This document shows, in pieces, positions 6,323-7,997 of a DNA stretch of 7,997 nt (its first letter is position 1; the number at the start of each line of letters is the position of its first letter). The DNA is from Chitinophaga pinensis (GTDB lineage: Bacteria; Bacteroidota; Bacteroidia; SXHM01): NCBI GenBank assembly GCA_945889235.1, contig CAMDBK010000128.1:1-7997 (forward strand), written 5' to 3'. The notes under the pieces were generated by a model, which worked only from the letters and a program-made list of their open reading frames with translations, had not been told where the DNA came from and made no database searches. The position numbers and the translations under genes were made by a program.

Positions 6323-7225
6323 TTATTTCGAACGCGGATGAAACTGTATAATCGCATCCCTCAAATAACTGCGGTCGAGATGCGTATAAATCTCAGTAGT
6401 GGTAATACTTTCGTGTCCCAGCATTTCCTGTACCGCACGTAAATCTGCACCACCTTCAACCAGGTGCGTTGCAAACGAATGACGTAATGTATGCGGACTG
6501 ATACTCTTTTTTATTCCCGCTTTTTCTGCCAGTGCTTTCAGAAACAGAAAAACATAAACGCGAGAAAATTTTGTTCCGCGTTTGTTTATAAAAAGAATGT
6601 CTTCGTTTCCTTTCTTTATCTGAATATGGCAACGCACATTTTCCATATATGTTTTTACCTGCTTGGCCGCCATGCCGCCCAGCGGAACAAGCCTTTCCTT
6701 ATTTCCCTTTCCGAGTACGCGGATAAAACCAATATCAAAATGAATGGAACTTATTTTCAAATTCACCAATTCCGAAACGCGTAAACCTGAACCATACAAA
6801 ACTTCCAGCATGGCTTTGTTACGTTCGCCTTCGGGTTTGCTTAAATCAATGGTGTTAATCAGCAATTCTATTTCCTGAATGTTTAATGTGTCCGGTAGTT
6901 TGCGCCCGGTTTTTGGTGATTCAAGTAACTCAGTTGGATTATCTTTTACAATATCTTCAATCAGCAGGTATTTATAAAACGCTTTCATGCCCGAGATAAT
7001 ACGTGCCTGACTGGTGGCGCTCATTCCTATGTCATTTATCTCACCAATAAATTCACGCAGTTGTTTCAGCGTTATTTTTTCGGGAGGAAGTTCCCATCCT
7101 TTTGTTTCACCGAAACCATAAAGTTGGGTAACATCGCGCACATAACTTTCCACGGTATTGGGCGACATAGAGCGTTCCAGTTTCAGGTAATTCTTAAATC
7201 CGCTGATAGCCGCTTTCCAATCCAT
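6323..7225 (-). CDS. xerD: Site-specific tyrosine recombinase XerD
   Basis: The product is 300 residues from ATG 7225, the usual XerC/XerD length (about 298). A longer frame to 7267 would add 14 residues with no family match. The N-terminal SAM-like core-binding domain spans about 1-90, with the characteristic SPNTVESYVRDV at 21-32; the catalytic domain spans about 112-290. All six catalytic residues are visible: R149 in SGLRVSEL, K173 in GKGNKERLVPL, H245 and R248 in SPHTLRHSFATHL, H271 in LGHESITTTEIY, and the nucleophile Y280. The numbering is one above my recollection of E. coli XerD. The protein should resolve chromosome dimers at dif together with a partner Xer protein, although some Xer-type recombinases serve other elements. 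The full-length core-gene form argues for the housekeeping role. XerC cannot be fully excluded. It is divergent from a hydrolase gene. Confidence 0.92.
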   Translation of the reverse strand: MDWKAAISGFKNYLKLERSMSPNTVESYVRDVTQLYGFGETKGWELPPEKITLKQLREFIGEINDIGMSATSQARIISGMKAFYKYLLIEDIVKDNPTELLESPKTGRKLPDTLNIQEIELLINTIDLSKPEGERNKAMLEVLYGSGLRVSELVNLKISSIHFDIGFIRVLGKGNKERLVPLGGMAAKQVKTYMENVRCHIQIKKGNEDILFINKRGTKFSRVYVFLFLKALAEKAGIKKSISPHTLRHSFATHLVEGGADLRAVQEMLGHESITTTEIYTHLDRSYLRDAIIQFHPRSK

Positions 7226-7230
7226 GCATG

Positions 7231-7238
7231 CGAAAGTA
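7231..7238 (-). promoter_or_regulatory. Candidate xerD -7 box, implying a very short leader
   Basis: On the minus strand TACTTTCG (7238 to 7231) matches TAnnTTTG with one difference. It ends 5 bp before the xerD ATG, so transcription would begin at or very near the start codon. No well-placed -33 TTG is found; the nearest TTG is about 26 bp upstream. Confidence 0.28.
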
Positions 7239-7280
7239 AAAACATTTACGCGAAATGGCGGAATCAACGCTTATTCACAA

Positions 7281-7288
7281 TATCTTTG
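7281..7288 (+). promoter_or_regulatory. Candidate -7 box of the hydrolase gene
   Basis: TATCTTTG fully matches the Bacteroidota -7 consensus TAnnTTTG and lies 27 bp upstream of the hydrolase ATG, predicting a leader of roughly 20 nt. The -33 region has no good TTG at the expected distance. Confidence 0.42.
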
Positions 7289-7315
7289 CACTCTCATTTC
7301 CAATCCCTTAATATC

Positions 7316-7997
7316 ATGAAATATCTTTTTTCGCTCATCGCGCTGTTGTTTTCAATCGAATCATTCAGTCTTAATCCTGACCCTGATGCACCTTATTTAG
7401 TTAGTTACAACCTTGTAAAATCGCATACAAAGCAAACGCTGAATGCAATGTGGAAAGACAAAAAAGTTCCCAAAATTGCATTGCCTGTTCACAATGGTGT
7501 TGATATTTATGAAATCATTTACCGTGTAAAATGGGTGGATGGAACCTGGCGCAACGCCTCAGGAATTTATTTTGTTCCTAAAACAGATAAAGCAGTTCCT
7601 TACATGATGTTCGGGCATGGTACTCAAATACAAAAGGGCAGAGATATTTCAGATGGCGATTCACAACAATTCATTTGTCTTGCACACGCTACAGATGGCT
7701 ATGCTGCCATGTATCCCGATTATTACGGAATAGGAAAAGGCGAAGGAAAACATTTGTATCAACATGCATGGAGCGAGGCGCATGCTTTTATTTATATGTT
7801 GTATGCCATTGATGAACTGAACAAAAAACTGAATGTAAAACACAACGGACAATTATTTCTTACCGGCTATTCGCAAGGCGGACATTCCTCATTAGCCGCG
7901 CATAAATATTTACAGGAATTGAACGACCCGCGTTTTCAGGTTACAGCATCATCACCTATGTCGGGAGCGTATGATATGACAGGCGAACAGGAGAAAT
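7316..7997 (+). CDS. Secreted alpha/beta hydrolase, lipase or esterase-like (3' end outside window)
   Basis: The frame opens at ATG 7316 and stays open for 227 codons to the right edge, so the C-terminus is missing. Residues 1-18 form a signal peptide (MKYLFSLIALLFSIESFS), which places the product in the periplasm or outside the cell. The alpha/beta-hydrolase core shows an oxyanion-type FGHGT (99-103), a PDYYGIGKGEG loop (134-144) and a nucleophile elbow GYSQGG (184-189) with S186 as the catalytic serine. The PDYxGxG plus GYSQGG combination resembles secretory lipases and related esterases. The acid and histidine of the triad would lie beyond the window. The substrate cannot be told: lipid ester, polysaccharide acyl group or peptide are all possible. 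It is divergent from xerD. Confidence 0.82.
   Translation, partial: MKYLFSLIALLFSIESFSLNPDPDAPYLVSYNLVKSHTKQTLNAMWKDKKVPKIALPVHNGVDIYEIIYRVKWVDGTWRNASGIYFVPKTDKAVPYMMFGHGTQIQKGRDISDGDSQQFICLAHATDGYAAMYPDYYGIGKGEGKHLYQHAWSEAHAFIYMLYAIDELNKKLNVKHNGQLFLTGYSQGGHSSLAAHKYLQELNDPRFQVTASSPMSGAYDMTGEQEK

Noticed and set aside
6323..7225. XerD-like protein as an integrase of an integrative element
   Set aside because: Its length, full catalytic set and close Xer-type motifs fit the housekeeping recombinase, and no tRNA, att repeat or mobility gene flanks it.

Overview
The window is ordinary chromosomal DNA from a member of the Bacteroidota. The evidence is the AT-rich composition, start codons without Shine-Dalgarno sequences, several TAnnTTTG-type -7 promoter boxes, and the gene families themselves: a two-domain universal stress protein pair, a 7TMR-DISM/SpoIIE phosphatase, a Bacteroidota-type uridine phosphorylase, and a secreted TPR protein resembling the sensor half of TPR regulators. 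I cannot name a genus.

Layout from left to right. Bases 1 to about 153 look like the terminal part of an IS21-family insertion sequence, with repeated GGGGTCAGT motifs. Directly after it is a secreted TPR protein with one C-terminal membrane helix and no output domain (163-1437, +). It meets a uridine phosphorylase gene (1438-2304, -) stop codon to stop codon with no base between. A 54-bp divergent promoter region separates udp from the first of two tandem universal stress proteins (2359-3234 and 3303-4172, both +). The second faces, across 5 bp, a long 7TMR-DISM membrane sensor with a SpoIIE/PP2C phosphatase domain (4178-6283, -). That gene lies 39 bp downstream of xerD (6323-7225, -) and may be cotranscribed with it. 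After a 90-bp divergent promoter region, a secreted alpha/beta hydrolase starts (7316, +) and runs off the right edge.

The genes do not form one pathway. Nucleotide salvage (udp), chromosome dimer resolution (xerD) and secreted hydrolysis are independent. A loose stress and signalling theme links the Usp pair with the membrane phosphatase, but only by adjacency; they are on opposite strands. The two most unusual places are the IS21-like end just before the TPR gene, and that gene's abrupt end after its membrane helix. No stretch over 300 bp lacks a gene. I found no RNA gene, CRISPR array or origin, and no convincing novel system.
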